Below, one piece after another: positions 18,777-28,772 of a DNA stretch of 64,000 bases. The notes under the pieces were generated by a model. The model had not been told where the DNA came from, did no database searches, and saw only the letters and a program-made list of their open reading frames with translations. Source of the stretch: Tianweitania aestuarii (GTDB taxonomy: Bacteria; Pseudomonadota; Alphaproteobacteria; Rhizobiales; Rhizobiaceae); contig NZ_JAFMNX010000001.1 in NCBI RefSeq assembly GCF_018457165.1, positions 930,001 through 994,000 on the forward strand. Reading direction: 5' to 3'. The first letter of the stretch is position 1, and each line of letters begins with the position of its first letter. Made by a program: the position numbers and the translations under genes.

Positions 18777-18853
18777 CATCAGGTTCCTTCCATGCGAATC
18801 GATTCCAGCCTTATGGGCAGGCGGATAGAACGCTGTCGGGACTTAATTGAGGA

Positions 18854-19135
18854 CTAATGGCGGGACTGGTTGGCGTTGAACTCGCCGGCTTCGACACGCT
18901 CGCGCATGCGCTCCAGAAGGGCGAGCGCGGCACCATCGCCGGATACGCGCAGCAGTTCCTCGAGCGCGGTCGCCAAGGCGGTTTCGGCCATGATTTCCGG
19001 CTCGATGCCAGCAGAAATGCCGTCTGCCCAAGCCTCGCTATGGCTTTCAACAGCAGTGAGCCGCTTTTCCTCACGGATCATGGCGTCGATATCGCTACGG
19101 CCTGGTTCCATGGCTGCCAATCTTCCCGTCTGCAT
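18854..19135 (-). CDS. Conserved small helical protein of unknown function
   Basis: The 93-aa soluble protein is predicted mostly alpha-helical and acidic, with segments such as DIDAMIREEKRLTAVESHSEAW and ALEELLRVSGDGAALALLERM. I recall similar short proteins in rhizobial genomes but no assigned function. The ATG at 19135 is chosen; a longer frame to 19222 begins with cysteine-rich sequence unlike the rest. No signal peptide or metal motif is visible. Confidence 0.65.
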   Translation of the reverse strand: MQTGRLAAMEPGRSDIDAMIREEKRLTAVESHSEAWADGISAGIEPEIMAETALATALEELLRVSGDGAALALLERMRERVEAGEFNANQSRH

Positions 19136-19253
19136 GTGTGTCTCCCGGGTGCAACACCGGGCGAACTTGATGCTTTCTTTTAATGTCCCATTAAAGTTTA
19201 GCACAGTCCGCCGAGTCGTCATCTGGCGAGATGGTTAAAAAGTAAACTGTGTC

Positions 19254-19625
19254 TTAATTGCCGAAACGTGCGGCAGTCTGACTTGCGAGTTCCTGCCCTT
19301 CATTGCGATAGCGCTGGAGAGCGGTCTTCGCGGAAGCGGTGCAGGTCGTGTAAACGCTGGCGAACGAGCGGTAGCCGCGATTGAAGCTGGCGATAAACCG
19401 CGCCTTGCGGGCTTCGTCCTGGGCTTCGGCGGCAACCAGCTTTTCCATCAAGCCGCGCCATTGCGGACCGTCTTGCTTGCACAGCGTGTCGAGGTAATGC
19501 AGCGAGCCCAGAACTTCCGACAAGCGCAACAAGGACGGCTCGAACGGTGCTTCGGCCGCGCGGACCGGTGAGGCGGCGCCAAGCGTTGCGGCAAGCAGAA
19601 GAACGGGAAGGGTGCTGCGGATCAT
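19254..19625 (-). CDS. TIGR02301 family exported protein
   Basis: The 123-aa protein has a signal peptide ([23 protein letters not shown]) and the pattern of the TIGR02301 family of alphaproteobacteria: [18 protein letters not shown], a WRGLMEKL segment, [20 protein letters not shown], and an ending in ARFGN. Two conserved cysteines may form a disulfide in the periplasm. Its function is unknown. Its ATG overlaps the stop of the Nudix gene by four bases, and the pair is likely one operon. Confidence 0.82.
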   Translation of the reverse strand: MIRSTLPVLLLAATLGAASPVRAAEAPFEPSLLRLSEVLGSLHYLDTLCKQDGPQWRGLMEKLVAAEAQDEARKARFIASFNRGYRSFASVYTTCTASAKTALQRYRNEGQELASQTAARFGN

Positions 19626-20059
19626 CGCGGCGACCGTGACGTCTCAACGTGGTCGCTTGAAGGCGAGGCACGCAAAATCTCTTCGGCGATCTCGATGGTG
19701 GACGGCGTGACCTGCATGGTCGCCATGTCGTTCACGTCGAACCAGCCGGCATCGGCAGCATCATCGGCGGCGACCGCATTCGTGTTTCCGCAAACAACCG
19801 CGCTGAAGATGTGAAGGTCGAAGGAGCCCCATTCGCCCGATAGCGGGATCATGCGCAGGATGCGGTAATCTTGCGCCACCAGTCCTGTTTCTTCGGCAAG
19901 CTCGCGTCGCACGGCTTCGTCGAGCGTTTCGCCCGGTTCGACGCGCCCGCCGGGAAAGGCCCAGTAGTCCTTGCTCGGCGCACGCCCACGCTTCACGAGC
20001 AGGAAGTGGTTCTTGTCGCGCAAAGCGACGGACACTGCGGGAATCGGTGCATTCGCCAT
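19622..20059 (-). CDS. Nudix hydrolase
   Basis: The 145-aa protein contains a complete Nudix box from Gly38 to Leu60 ([22 protein letters not shown]...), which binds metal and hydrolyses nucleoside-diphosphate-linked substrates. The N-terminus ([21 protein letters not shown]) and [12 protein letters not shown] fit the ADP-ribose pyrophosphatase/MutT-like group, but the substrate cannot be assigned. It is divergent from the SRAP gene across 84 bases, and its 3' end overlaps the TIGR02301 gene. Confidence 0.9.
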   Translation of the reverse strand: MANAPIPAVSVALRDKNHFLLVKRGRAPSKDYWAFPGGRVEPGETLDEAVRRELAEETGLVAQDYRILRMIPLSGEWGSFDLHIFSAVVCGNTNAVAADDAADAGWFDVNDMATMQVTPSTIEIAEEILRASPSSDHVETSRSPR

Positions 20060-20143
20060 GGGAAGCGACTATCTAGGGATGGGAAATCAAGTCAAACGCG
20101 GCCGGCACTTCAAGCCAGATATACACGAGGAAAACCCGAGCGC

Positions 20144-20902
20144 ATGTGCGGACGCTTTACACTGATCACGACGCCCGGCGCGGTCGAGGACGTCTTTTCC
20201 GTGATCGATCTCGATCCGTTTCCGGAGCGCTACAACATCGCGCCGACGCAACCCGTGCTTGTCGTCGTGTCAGCGCCGTCGCGTGAGCCCGGTTCCAATC
20301 TGCCCGACCGGCAGGCGGTTCTGGTGCGTTGGGGGCTGATTCCATCCTGGGCGAAGAACCCGGCCGACATGCCGCTGATGATCAACGCGCGGGCGGAAAC
20401 GGTTGGCGAGAAGGCGGCGTTCAAGACGGCTCTGCGCCATCGCCGCGTGCTTGTGCCGACAACCGGCTTTTATGAATGGCGGCGCGAGGGCAAGACGAGG
20501 CAGCCCTTCTTTATCCGTCCCAAAGGCGGTGGGCTGATCGCGTTTGCCGGTTTGATGGAAAGCTTCAGCGAGCCGGGTGGCTCGGAGATCGATACGGCCG
20601 CGATCCTGACGACCTCAGCCAATACGGCGCTGGCCGATATTCATGACCGGATGCCGGTGGTGATCAGGCGAGAGGATTTCGCGCGCTGGCTCGATTGCCT
20701 CACGCAGGAGCCGCGCGATGTGGTGGACCTCCTGAGACCGGTTCAGCCGGACTTCTTTGAAGCGATCCCGGTATCGGATCGCGTCAACAAGGTCGCCAAT
20801 CTCGGTCCGGACCTGATCGAGCGGGTCGAGGATCCAGTCGTGGCGCCGCAGCCAAAACCGAAAAAGAAGAACGAAGACCAGGATCAGCTTCGCCTGTTCT
20901 GA
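20144..20902 (+). CDS. yedK: SOS response-associated peptidase (SRAP/YedK, HMCES homologue)
   Basis: SRAP proteins form a stable covalent link between the N-terminal Cys2 and abasic sites in single-stranded DNA, shielding them at replication forks. The 252-aa protein has every key feature: Met1-Cys2-Gly-Arg, Asn81 and Glu85 in NARAETV, Glu111 in GFYEW, and His167 in HDRMPVV. The start must be the ATG at 20144 because Cys2 has to become N-terminal after Met removal; open frame upstream is not used. A GAGGAAAA lies a little further upstream than ideal. Confidence 0.95.
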   Translation: MCGRFTLITTPGAVEDVFSVIDLDPFPERYNIAPTQPVLVVVSAPSREPGSNLPDRQAVLVRWGLIPSWAKNPADMPLMINARAETVGEKAAFKTALRHRRVLVPTTGFYEWRREGKTRQPFFIRPKGGGLIAFAGLMESFSEPGGSEIDTAAILTTSANTALADIHDRMPVVIRREDFARWLDCLTQEPRDVVDLLRPVQPDFFEAIPVSDRVNKVANLGPDLIERVEDPVVAPQPKPKKKNEDQDQLRLF

Positions 20903-20905
20903 ACC

Positions 20906-21082
20906 TCAGGCTGCCTGACGAGCGCGCTTTTGGGTGATGTCGCTCTCAGCCTGCGTCTGCTTCATCTTGGCTGCGAGGGCGCCGAGGATCGCGGCGGATC
21001 CGATCTGGCGATATTGGTCGCTGAGTTCGACGTCATGACGGATATGCGCTTGCGCGGCGGGAGCAGACTTGATTTGCGGCAT
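20906..21082 (-). CDS. Small conserved protein of unknown function (58 aa)
   Basis: This short gene has a strong Shine-Dalgarno (GGAGGT, six bases before the ATG), which supports expression. The 58-aa product (MPQIKSAPAAQAHIRHDVEL...) has a polar N-terminus, a helical middle (YRQIGSAAILGALAAKMKQTQ), and a basic end. It has no signal peptide, metal motif or recognised domain. It is convergent with the SRAP gene, three bases away. I cannot assign a function. Confidence 0.65.
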   Translation of the reverse strand: MPQIKSAPAAQAHIRHDVELSDQYRQIGSAAILGALAAKMKQTQAESDITQKRARQAA

Positions 21083-21482
21083 CTTGATACCTCCAACGGA
21101 TGATGGTCGTGGCACCGACCGATGCTGGCCGATTAGGACCAAAGCGTGTCGGGCGATTGGGTTCCGTCACTTCCTCCCGGTAACTCTTTGCTTCTATGTT
21201 TAATAAAGTCCTATGCGTTGCCGCCGGCTGATCTACTGAAATCGCTATGCATGATTGCTGTTGCGAAGGAGACACGCAGAGGGCGCGCATCATCTTGCTT
21301 TTCGCCGGGGCAGGCGGCATAAACCCGATCATGAAAACGGCTTTCGCATCCATCGGGATTTGCATTATCGGCTAGCGCTTCGCTGGTCCGGTCGTTTTCG
21401 CCTTCTTCCATCAAGACGAGACAAACGCCCCGGCCAGCAGGCAGGTCGGCGCTCGGCCGATTGCGAGGGGAAGGAACACGAT
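21083..21482 (+). other. 400-base leader/intergenic region before cysS, with a possible Cys-rich leader ORF
   Basis: No ordinary gene is seen. A 42-codon frame (21247-21375) begins Met-His-Asp-Cys-Cys-Cys and ends in a hydrophobic stretch; it lacks a clear Shine-Dalgarno. Downstream, CCCGAT and ATCGGG around 21326-21360 can form an imperfect hairpin, and CGGCC/GGCCG with AGC/GCT inside (about 21446-21475) can form another just before the cysS ribosome site (AGGGGAAGGAA). The left end carries the promoter and leader of the 58-aa gene. Confidence 0.35.
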
Positions 21483-22900
21483 ATGGCTGACACGCAGCTC
21501 AGGCTCACCAACACGCTCACCCGCTCGAAGGACGTGTTCACGCCCATCGATGCGAACAATGTGCGCATGTATGTCTGCGGGCCGACCGTTTATGACTTTG
21601 CCCATATCGGCAATGCCCGGCCGGTGATCGTGTTCGACGTGTTGTATCGCCTGCTGCGCCACATCTACGGCGCGGAGCATGTCACTTATGTCAGAAACAT
21701 CACGGATGTGGACGACAAGATCAACGCGCGTGCCCTGCGCGATTATCCCGACCTGCCGTTGAACGAGGCGATCCGCAAGGTCACCGAGAAAACCGCCGAC
21801 CAGTTCGGCCAGGACGTTGCCGCACTCGGCTGCCTCGAGCCGAGCCATCAACCGCGGGCCACCGAGTTCGTGCTGCCGCGCGAGGACGGCAAGACAGACA
21901 TGGTCACGCTGATTCAGTCTCTCATCGATCGCGGCCATGCCTATGCGATCAATGGCGAAATCCTTTTCGACACGGCGTCGATGCAGGACTACGGCAAGCT
22001 GTCGCGCCGTCCGCTCGACGAACAACAGGCCGGCGCGCGCATCGCGGTTGATGCACACAAAAAGAACCCCGGCGACTTCGTGTTGTGGAAGGCGTCATCG
22101 GCCGAAGAGCCCGGCTGGGATGCACATTTCACCGTGGATCAAACGCCGCTGGTGATCCGCGGTCGGCCGGGCTGGCACATCGAGTGCTCGGCCATGTCGT
22201 CAGCCTATCTCGGCGAGGTGTTCGATATTCATGGCGGCGGCCTCGACCTGATCTTCCCGCATCATGAAAACGAGATCGCCCAATCCTGCTGCGCCCATGG
22301 CCGCGATGTCATGGCCAATGTCTGGATGCATAACGGCTTCGTGCAGGTCGAAGGCCGCAAGATGTCGAAGTCCGAAGGCAACTTCGTGACGATCCACGAT
22401 CTGCTGCATACGGAGAAGTTCGGGGGGCGGAAGTGGCCGGGCGAGGTGCTGCGGTTGGCGATGCTCAAGACCAACTATCGCGAGCCGATCGACTTCACGG
22501 TCGCGAAGCTGGAAGAAGCGTTGCGCGAAATCGAACGCTGGGAACGGCTGGCCAAGGATGCAGAGCCGGCGGATGCGCCGGACAGCGTCGTGCTTGAAGC
22601 CCTGGCTGACGACCTCAATCTCAACGAAGCCTTCGTGCGAGTCCATGCTCTGATCAATGACGGGCAGGCCGCAGCCGCACTCGCTTCGTTGCATCTGCTC
22701 GGCATCGATCCCGTGCGCAAGGATGAAGGCGATAGTGGAGATATTGCGGAGTTCGTCCAGCGCCGTCTCGCTCTTATCGCCGCCAAGAACTGGGCTGAAG
22801 CCGACACGATCCGCGACGAACTGCTCGCCAAGGGCATTCAGCTCAAGGACGGCAAGGATCCCGAAACGGGCGAGCGCATCACGACCTGGGAGGTCAAGCG

Positions 22901-22904
<4 letters not shown>
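21483..22904 (+). CDS. cysS: Cysteine--tRNA ligase
   Basis: CysS charges tRNA-Cys with cysteine. The 473-aa class I synthetase shows the zinc Cys in [19 protein letters not shown], whose HIGN is the HIGH motif, the zinc residues in HIECSAMS and [15 protein letters not shown], and the KMSKS loop as [11 protein letters not shown]. The C-terminal helical DALR-type region follows. An AAGGAA lies in front of the ATG at 21483. A four-base ATGA overlap couples it to the GFA-family gene. Confidence 0.97.
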
Positions 22905-24469
<1,565 letters not shown>

Positions 24470-24473
<4 letters not shown>

Positions 24474-26089
24474 CCGGAAAAGAGCGCCTTTACCTGTTCG
24501 ACACGACGCTGCGCGACGGCCAGCAAACGCCGGGCGTCGACTTTTCCGTGGACGACAAGATCGCGATCGCGGGCATGCTGGACGGGTTCGGTCTGGATTA
24601 TGTCGAGGGTGGCTATCCCGGCGCCAATCCGACCGACACGGCGTTTTTCGAGAAGAAGCGCACCAAGCAAGCCAAGTTCGTCGCCTTCGGCATGACCAAG
24701 CGCGCAGGCGTTTCGGCCTCGAACGATCCGGGCCTCGCGGCGCTGACGCAGGCCGATGCCGATGCAATCTGCTTTGTGGCGAAGAGCTGGGACTATCATG
24801 TGCGCGTCGCGCTTGGCTGCACCAATGACGAGAACCTTGATGCCATCAAGGCCTCGGTCGAGGCAGCGATCGCGGCCGGCAAGGAAGCGCTGGTGGATTG
24901 CGAGCACTTCTTCGACGGCTTCAAGGCCAATCCCGATTACGCGCTGGCCTGCGCGAAAACCGCTCATGAGGCCGGAGCGCGCTGGATCGTTCTTTGCGAC
25001 ACCAATGGCGGCACGCTGCCTTCGGAAGTGCTGGATATCGTCGGCAAGGTGATCGAAGCGGGCGTGCCGGGCAATCATCTCGGCATCCACGCGCATGACG
25101 ATACGGGGCAGGCGGTCGCAAACTCTCTGGCGGCCGTGGAAGCCGGTGCGCGGCAGATACAGGGCACGCTGAACGGCATCGGCGAGCGCTGCGGCAATGC
25201 CGATCTGATAAGCCTGATCCCGACTTTGATGCTGAAGCCGGCCTTTGCCGAGCGTTTCGAACTCGGCATCACTGAAGATGCGCTGGCCGGCATTTCGCGC
25301 CTGTCGCATTCCTTCGACGCGCTGCTCAACCGCGCACCCGACGAGCAGGCGCCTTATGTCGGCTCGTCAGCCTTTGCCACCAAGGCCGGTATTCACGCTT
25401 CCGCGCTCCTGAAAGAGCCGGAAACCTACGAGCATGTTCCGCCGGAAACGGTGGGCAACCGTCGCCGGGTCATGGTTTCGGATCAGGGTGGCAAGGCAAA
25501 TTTCATTGCCGAGTTGAAGCGGCGCGGCATTGCTGTCGGGCGCGAGGATGCGCGCCTCGATACGCTGGTGGCGCTGGTAAAGGACCGCGAAGCGCAAGGC
25601 TATGCCTATGAGGGCGCGGATGCGAGCTTCGAGCTTCTGGCGCGCCAGAAACTCGGGCATGTCCCGGATTTCTTCGCCGTCACCAGCTTTCGCTGCATGG
25701 TTGAGCGGCGGTTCGACGCCAACGGCCAGTTGAAGAGCGTGTCGGAAGCCGTCGTGAAGGTGATGATCGACGGCGAAGAGAAGATGTCGGTCGCCGAAGG
25801 CAATGGTCCGGTGAATGCACTCGATATCGCCTTGCGCAAGGATCTCGGCAAGTTTCAGGACGAGATCGAGGGTCTGCAGCTGGTGGACTACAAGGTGCGC
25901 ATCCTCAACGGCGGCACGGAAGCTGTGACGCGCGTTCTGATCGAATCGCAGGACAAGGATGGCGCTCGATGGCGCACGGTCGGCGTTTCCGACAACGTCA
26001 TCGACGCATCCTTCCAGGCCTTGATGGATTCGATCACCTTCAAGCTGATGAAGAACCGGGATCTGGCGGGACTGGTCTCAGTTGAATGA
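24470..26089 (+). CDS. cimA: (R)-citramalate synthase
   Basis: CimA condenses pyruvate and acetyl-CoA to citramalate, giving a threonine-independent route to 2-ketobutyrate and isoleucine. The 539-aa HMGL-like protein has FDTTLRDGQQT (Arg15, Asp16) at the N-terminus, VEGGYPGANPTD, metal-binding His207 and His209 in GIHAHDDTGQAVAN, and GTLNGIGERCGNADL. A C-terminal LeuA-type dimerisation/regulatory domain (about 400-530) is present. Overall pattern and length favour citramalate over 2-isopropylmalate synthase. The start at 24470 overlaps the short ORF's stop; an in-frame upstream extension would read through the insert and is rejected. Confidence 0.92.
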
Positions 26090-26164
26090 GCCATAAACGG
26101 CAAGCGGCTGGGCCAGAGCTGCGCATCTGTGGCGTCGCTGCACGCTCCGGCGCATAGCGAAGCC

Positions 26165-27112
26165 ATGACCAACGTCCCATCATCCCCGACGCCCGCACCA
26201 GCTGCTGAAACGCGCGGCTTCATCTATGCCGGTACGGCCTACCTCATCTGGGGTTGCCTGTTCCCGCTGTTGATGAAGCTCGTGGCGCATATTCCCGCGG
26301 CTGAAGTGATCGCGCATCGGGTGATCTGGTCCGTTCCCATTGCTGCTGGCGTGGTACTCTGGCTGGGGCGAACGGCCGATATCCGGGCTGCCCTTCGTTC
26401 GCCCAGAACCCTGCTGATGGCGACCGTTACGGCAGCGGCCGTGACCGTTAACTGGGGCGTTTATGTCTGGGCGATCTCCGTGAACCGCACCGTTGAAGCG
26501 GCGCTCGGCTATTACATCAACCCGTTGGTGACGATTGCCATCGGCGCGCTGATCATGGGCGAAAAGCTCGATAGGCTGCAACTCGGCGCCATTGCGCTGG
26601 CCGCGATCGGCGTGGCGTTGGTGACGATCGAGACCGGCGGCCTTCCCTGGATTTCGCTGCTTCTGGCCTTGTCCTTCGCGATCTATGGCTTCCTGCGCAA
26701 GACGCTGCCGATCGGCCCGAGCCAGGGCTTCTTTCTGGAAACGATGATCCTGCTGATTGCGGCGCTGCCTTACGTCATCTGGCTGGCTGTGACCGGCCAA
26801 GGGCACTTCGTGGCAGGCGGCGCGTCCGACACGCTGTGGCTGCTGGTCTGCGGCCCGGCAACGGCGATCCCGCTTCTGCTTTATGGCTTCGGGGCCAAGC
26901 TGCTGCGCATCACCACCATCGGCATCATGCAATATATCGTGCCGACCGGCTTGTTCCTGCTCGCCATCTTCGTGTTCGGCGAACCTTTTGGCTGGCACCG
27001 CGCGATCGCCTTTGCCTTCATTTGGGTTGCCCTGATCATCTACACGGCTTCGCTGTTGATGCGGCGCCGACCAACAACGGAGCTGCCTTTGACCCGGGCG
27101 GCAGGTTCGTAG
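26165..27112 (+). CDS. rarD: RarD-like EamA family transporter (first of a tandem pair)
   Basis: The 315-aa inner-membrane protein has about ten hydrophobic segments in two EamA repeats. RarD-group signatures include YLIWGCLFPLLMKLVAHIPAAEVIAHRVIWS, NWGVYVWAISVNRTVEAALGYYINPL, and GIMQYIVPTGLFLLAIFVFGEP. RarD was named for chloramphenicol sensitivity; transported substrates are not settled. The ATG at 26165 follows the cimA stop by 75 bases. It is immediately followed by a diverged paralogue, and both share the RTVEAALGYYINPL and GFFLE motifs. Confidence 0.9.
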   Translation: MTNVPSSPTPAPAAETRGFIYAGTAYLIWGCLFPLLMKLVAHIPAAEVIAHRVIWSVPIAAGVVLWLGRTADIRAALRSPRTLLMATVTAAAVTVNWGVYVWAISVNRTVEAALGYYINPLVTIAIGALIMGEKLDRLQLGAIALAAIGVALVTIETGGLPWISLLLALSFAIYGFLRKTLPIGPSQGFFLETMILLIAALPYVIWLAVTGQGHFVAGGASDTLWLLVCGPATAIPLLLYGFGAKLLRITTIGIMQYIVPTGLFLLAIFVFGEPFGWHRAIAFAFIWVALIIYTASLLMRRRPTTELPLTRAAGS

Positions 27113-27120
27113 ACCGCGTG

Positions 27121-28029
27121 ATGTCCGACCAGCCTGCTCCCGTTGCTGCGCGCGAAGCCTCCAGCCGAGGTTTTGCCCTGGCGATCGTCGCCTACCTCCT
27201 TTGGGGCTTCCTGCCGCTTTACATGAAGGCTGTCGGCCATATTCCGGCGGTCGAGGTCGTGGCGCATCGCGCGCTGTGGTCGCTGCCGATCGCGGCCTTG
27301 GCGCTGTTGTGGATCGGCCGAAGCAGTGACCTCCTTCTCGCACTGCGCACGCCGAGGATGCTTGGCATGGCCGTGGTGACGGCCGCCATCATCTCGGTCA
27401 ACTGGGGCATCTATGTCTGGGCCATCGCTGCGGGGCGTACGGTGGAGGCCGCGCTCGGCTATTACATCAACCCGCTATTCTCGGTGTTTCTGGCGGCGAT
27501 GTTCCTGGGCGAGCGGCTGACCCGGGCGCAGATCGTGGCGATCGCGTTGGCCGTGATCGCAGTTTCGATCCTGGCCTGGGAGCGGGGTGGTCTGCCCTGG
27601 GTATCGGTGGCGCTAGCGGTGAGTTGGGGCTTCTACGCGATGTTCAAGAGGGCACTGCCGATCGGACCCAACCAAGGCTTCTTCCTGGAAGTTCTGCTGA
27701 TCAGCGTACCAGCAATGGCTTACCTGATCTGGCTCGGCTTGAGCGGGCAGTCGCATTTCTTCGGCGGGTCCGGCAACATCAATGCGTGGCTGCTGGCCGC
27801 ATCCGGCCTCGTAACAGCGGTGCCGCTTTTGTTTTACGCCAACGGCGCAAAGCTGCTGAAGCTCTCGACGATCGGCATGATGCAGTACATCGCGCCGAGC
27901 CTCGTCTTCCTCATTGCAGTGTTCTGGTTCCGCGAGCCCTTTACCGTCACCACGCTGATCGCCTTCCTGTTTATTTGGGCGGCGCTGGTGGTATTTACGG
28001 CATCCGTCTTCCTGTCACGCCGGACCTGA
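27121..28029 (+). CDS. rarD: RarD-like EamA family transporter (second of a tandem pair)
   Basis: The 302-aa paralogue of the preceding protein starts 8 bases after it. It keeps the same motif order: YLLWGFLPLYMKAVGHIPAVEVVAHRALWS, NWGIYVWAIAAGRTVEAALGYYINPL, ALPIGPNQGFFLE, and GMMQYIAPSLVFLIAVFWFREP. Substitutions are scattered over the whole length, so the duplication looks old. Whether the two form a heterodimer or have different substrates is unknown. It is convergent with the LOG gene, with 21 bases between them and no clear terminator. Confidence 0.9.
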   Translation: MSDQPAPVAAREASSRGFALAIVAYLLWGFLPLYMKAVGHIPAVEVVAHRALWSLPIAALALLWIGRSSDLLLALRTPRMLGMAVVTAAIISVNWGIYVWAIAAGRTVEAALGYYINPLFSVFLAAMFLGERLTRAQIVAIALAVIAVSILAWERGGLPWVSVALAVSWGFYAMFKRALPIGPNQGFFLEVLLISVPAMAYLIWLGLSGQSHFFGGSGNINAWLLAASGLVTAVPLLFYANGAKLLKLSTIGMMQYIAPSLVFLIAVFWFREPFTVTTLIAFLFIWAALVVFTASVFLSRRT

Positions 28030-28050
28030 TGCCGGCACGAAGCCCGAGAC

Positions 28051-28653
28051 TTACATCTTCTCGATAACGGCCTCGTCGCCTTCTTTCGCCCTGTCGCCGG
28101 CTGAAAGGATGGCTGGGATGATGTCTTCGATCGTATCCACGAAGATCGGGCGCACCTGATGCGCGCTGTGGATGAAGCCTTCGGCTGCCATATGGTCGAT
28201 CAGCGTACGCATCGGCTCCCAGAAGCCGTCGATATTGGCAAAGATCATCGGCTTGCGGTGTTGCCCGAGCTGGCCCCAAGTCATGATCTCGATAATTTCC
28301 TCGACCGTGCCGATGCCGCCCGGCAGGGCAACGAAGGCGTCCGACTTCTCAAACATCATATGCTTGCGCACATGCATGGTATCGACGACGTGAAGCTCGT
28401 CGAGCCCGTTTGGCGCGCCATCCTTGGCTTCCTTCGACAGAAGAAAACTCGGAATGATGCCGGTGACCTTGCCGCCGGCTGCCACGGCCGCAGCCGAAAC
28501 CGCGCCCATGATGCCGCGTGTGCCGCCGCCATAAACCAGCCGCAGCCCGGCTTTCGCCAGAGCGGTGCCAAGCGCCTGGCCGCTTTCAATGTAGATGGGA
28601 GAGCGGCCGGTCGAGGAGCCGCAATAAACGCAGACAGAATGAATCGAGGACAT
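28051..28653 (-). CDS. LOG family protein (cytokinin riboside 5'-monophosphate phosphoribohydrolase type)
   Basis: LOG proteins hydrolyse nucleoside monophosphates to free base and ribose 5-phosphate. Plant LOG activates cytokinins, and bacterial homologues act on AMP or cytokinin nucleotides. The 200-aa protein has VCVYCGSSTG at the N-terminus, GGGTRGIMGAV, and the family hallmark PGGIGTVEEI (111-120) with Met-His-Val-Arg-Lys before it. The ATG at 28653 was chosen over 28668 because the N-terminal strand starts there. It is divergent from the LysM gene. Confidence 0.9.
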   Translation of the reverse strand: MSSIHSVCVYCGSSTGRSPIYIESGQALGTALAKAGLRLVYGGGTRGIMGAVSAAAVAAGGKVTGIIPSFLLSKEAKDGAPNGLDELHVVDTMHVRKHMMFEKSDAFVALPGGIGTVEEIIEIMTWGQLGQHRKPMIFANIDGFWEPMRTLIDHMAAEGFIHSAHQVRPIFVDTIEDIIPAILSAGDRAKEGDEAVIEKM

Positions 28654-28772
28654 GCAATCGAAGTGCACCCGGCGCGTAGTTCACGTCAAGCCGGCGTCAA
28701 GGTTCAACGCTGCCTTTTTCTTGTGACGCCTGTGAAAACAGGCTAATGCCTTGAACATCATGGGGTTGTGAG

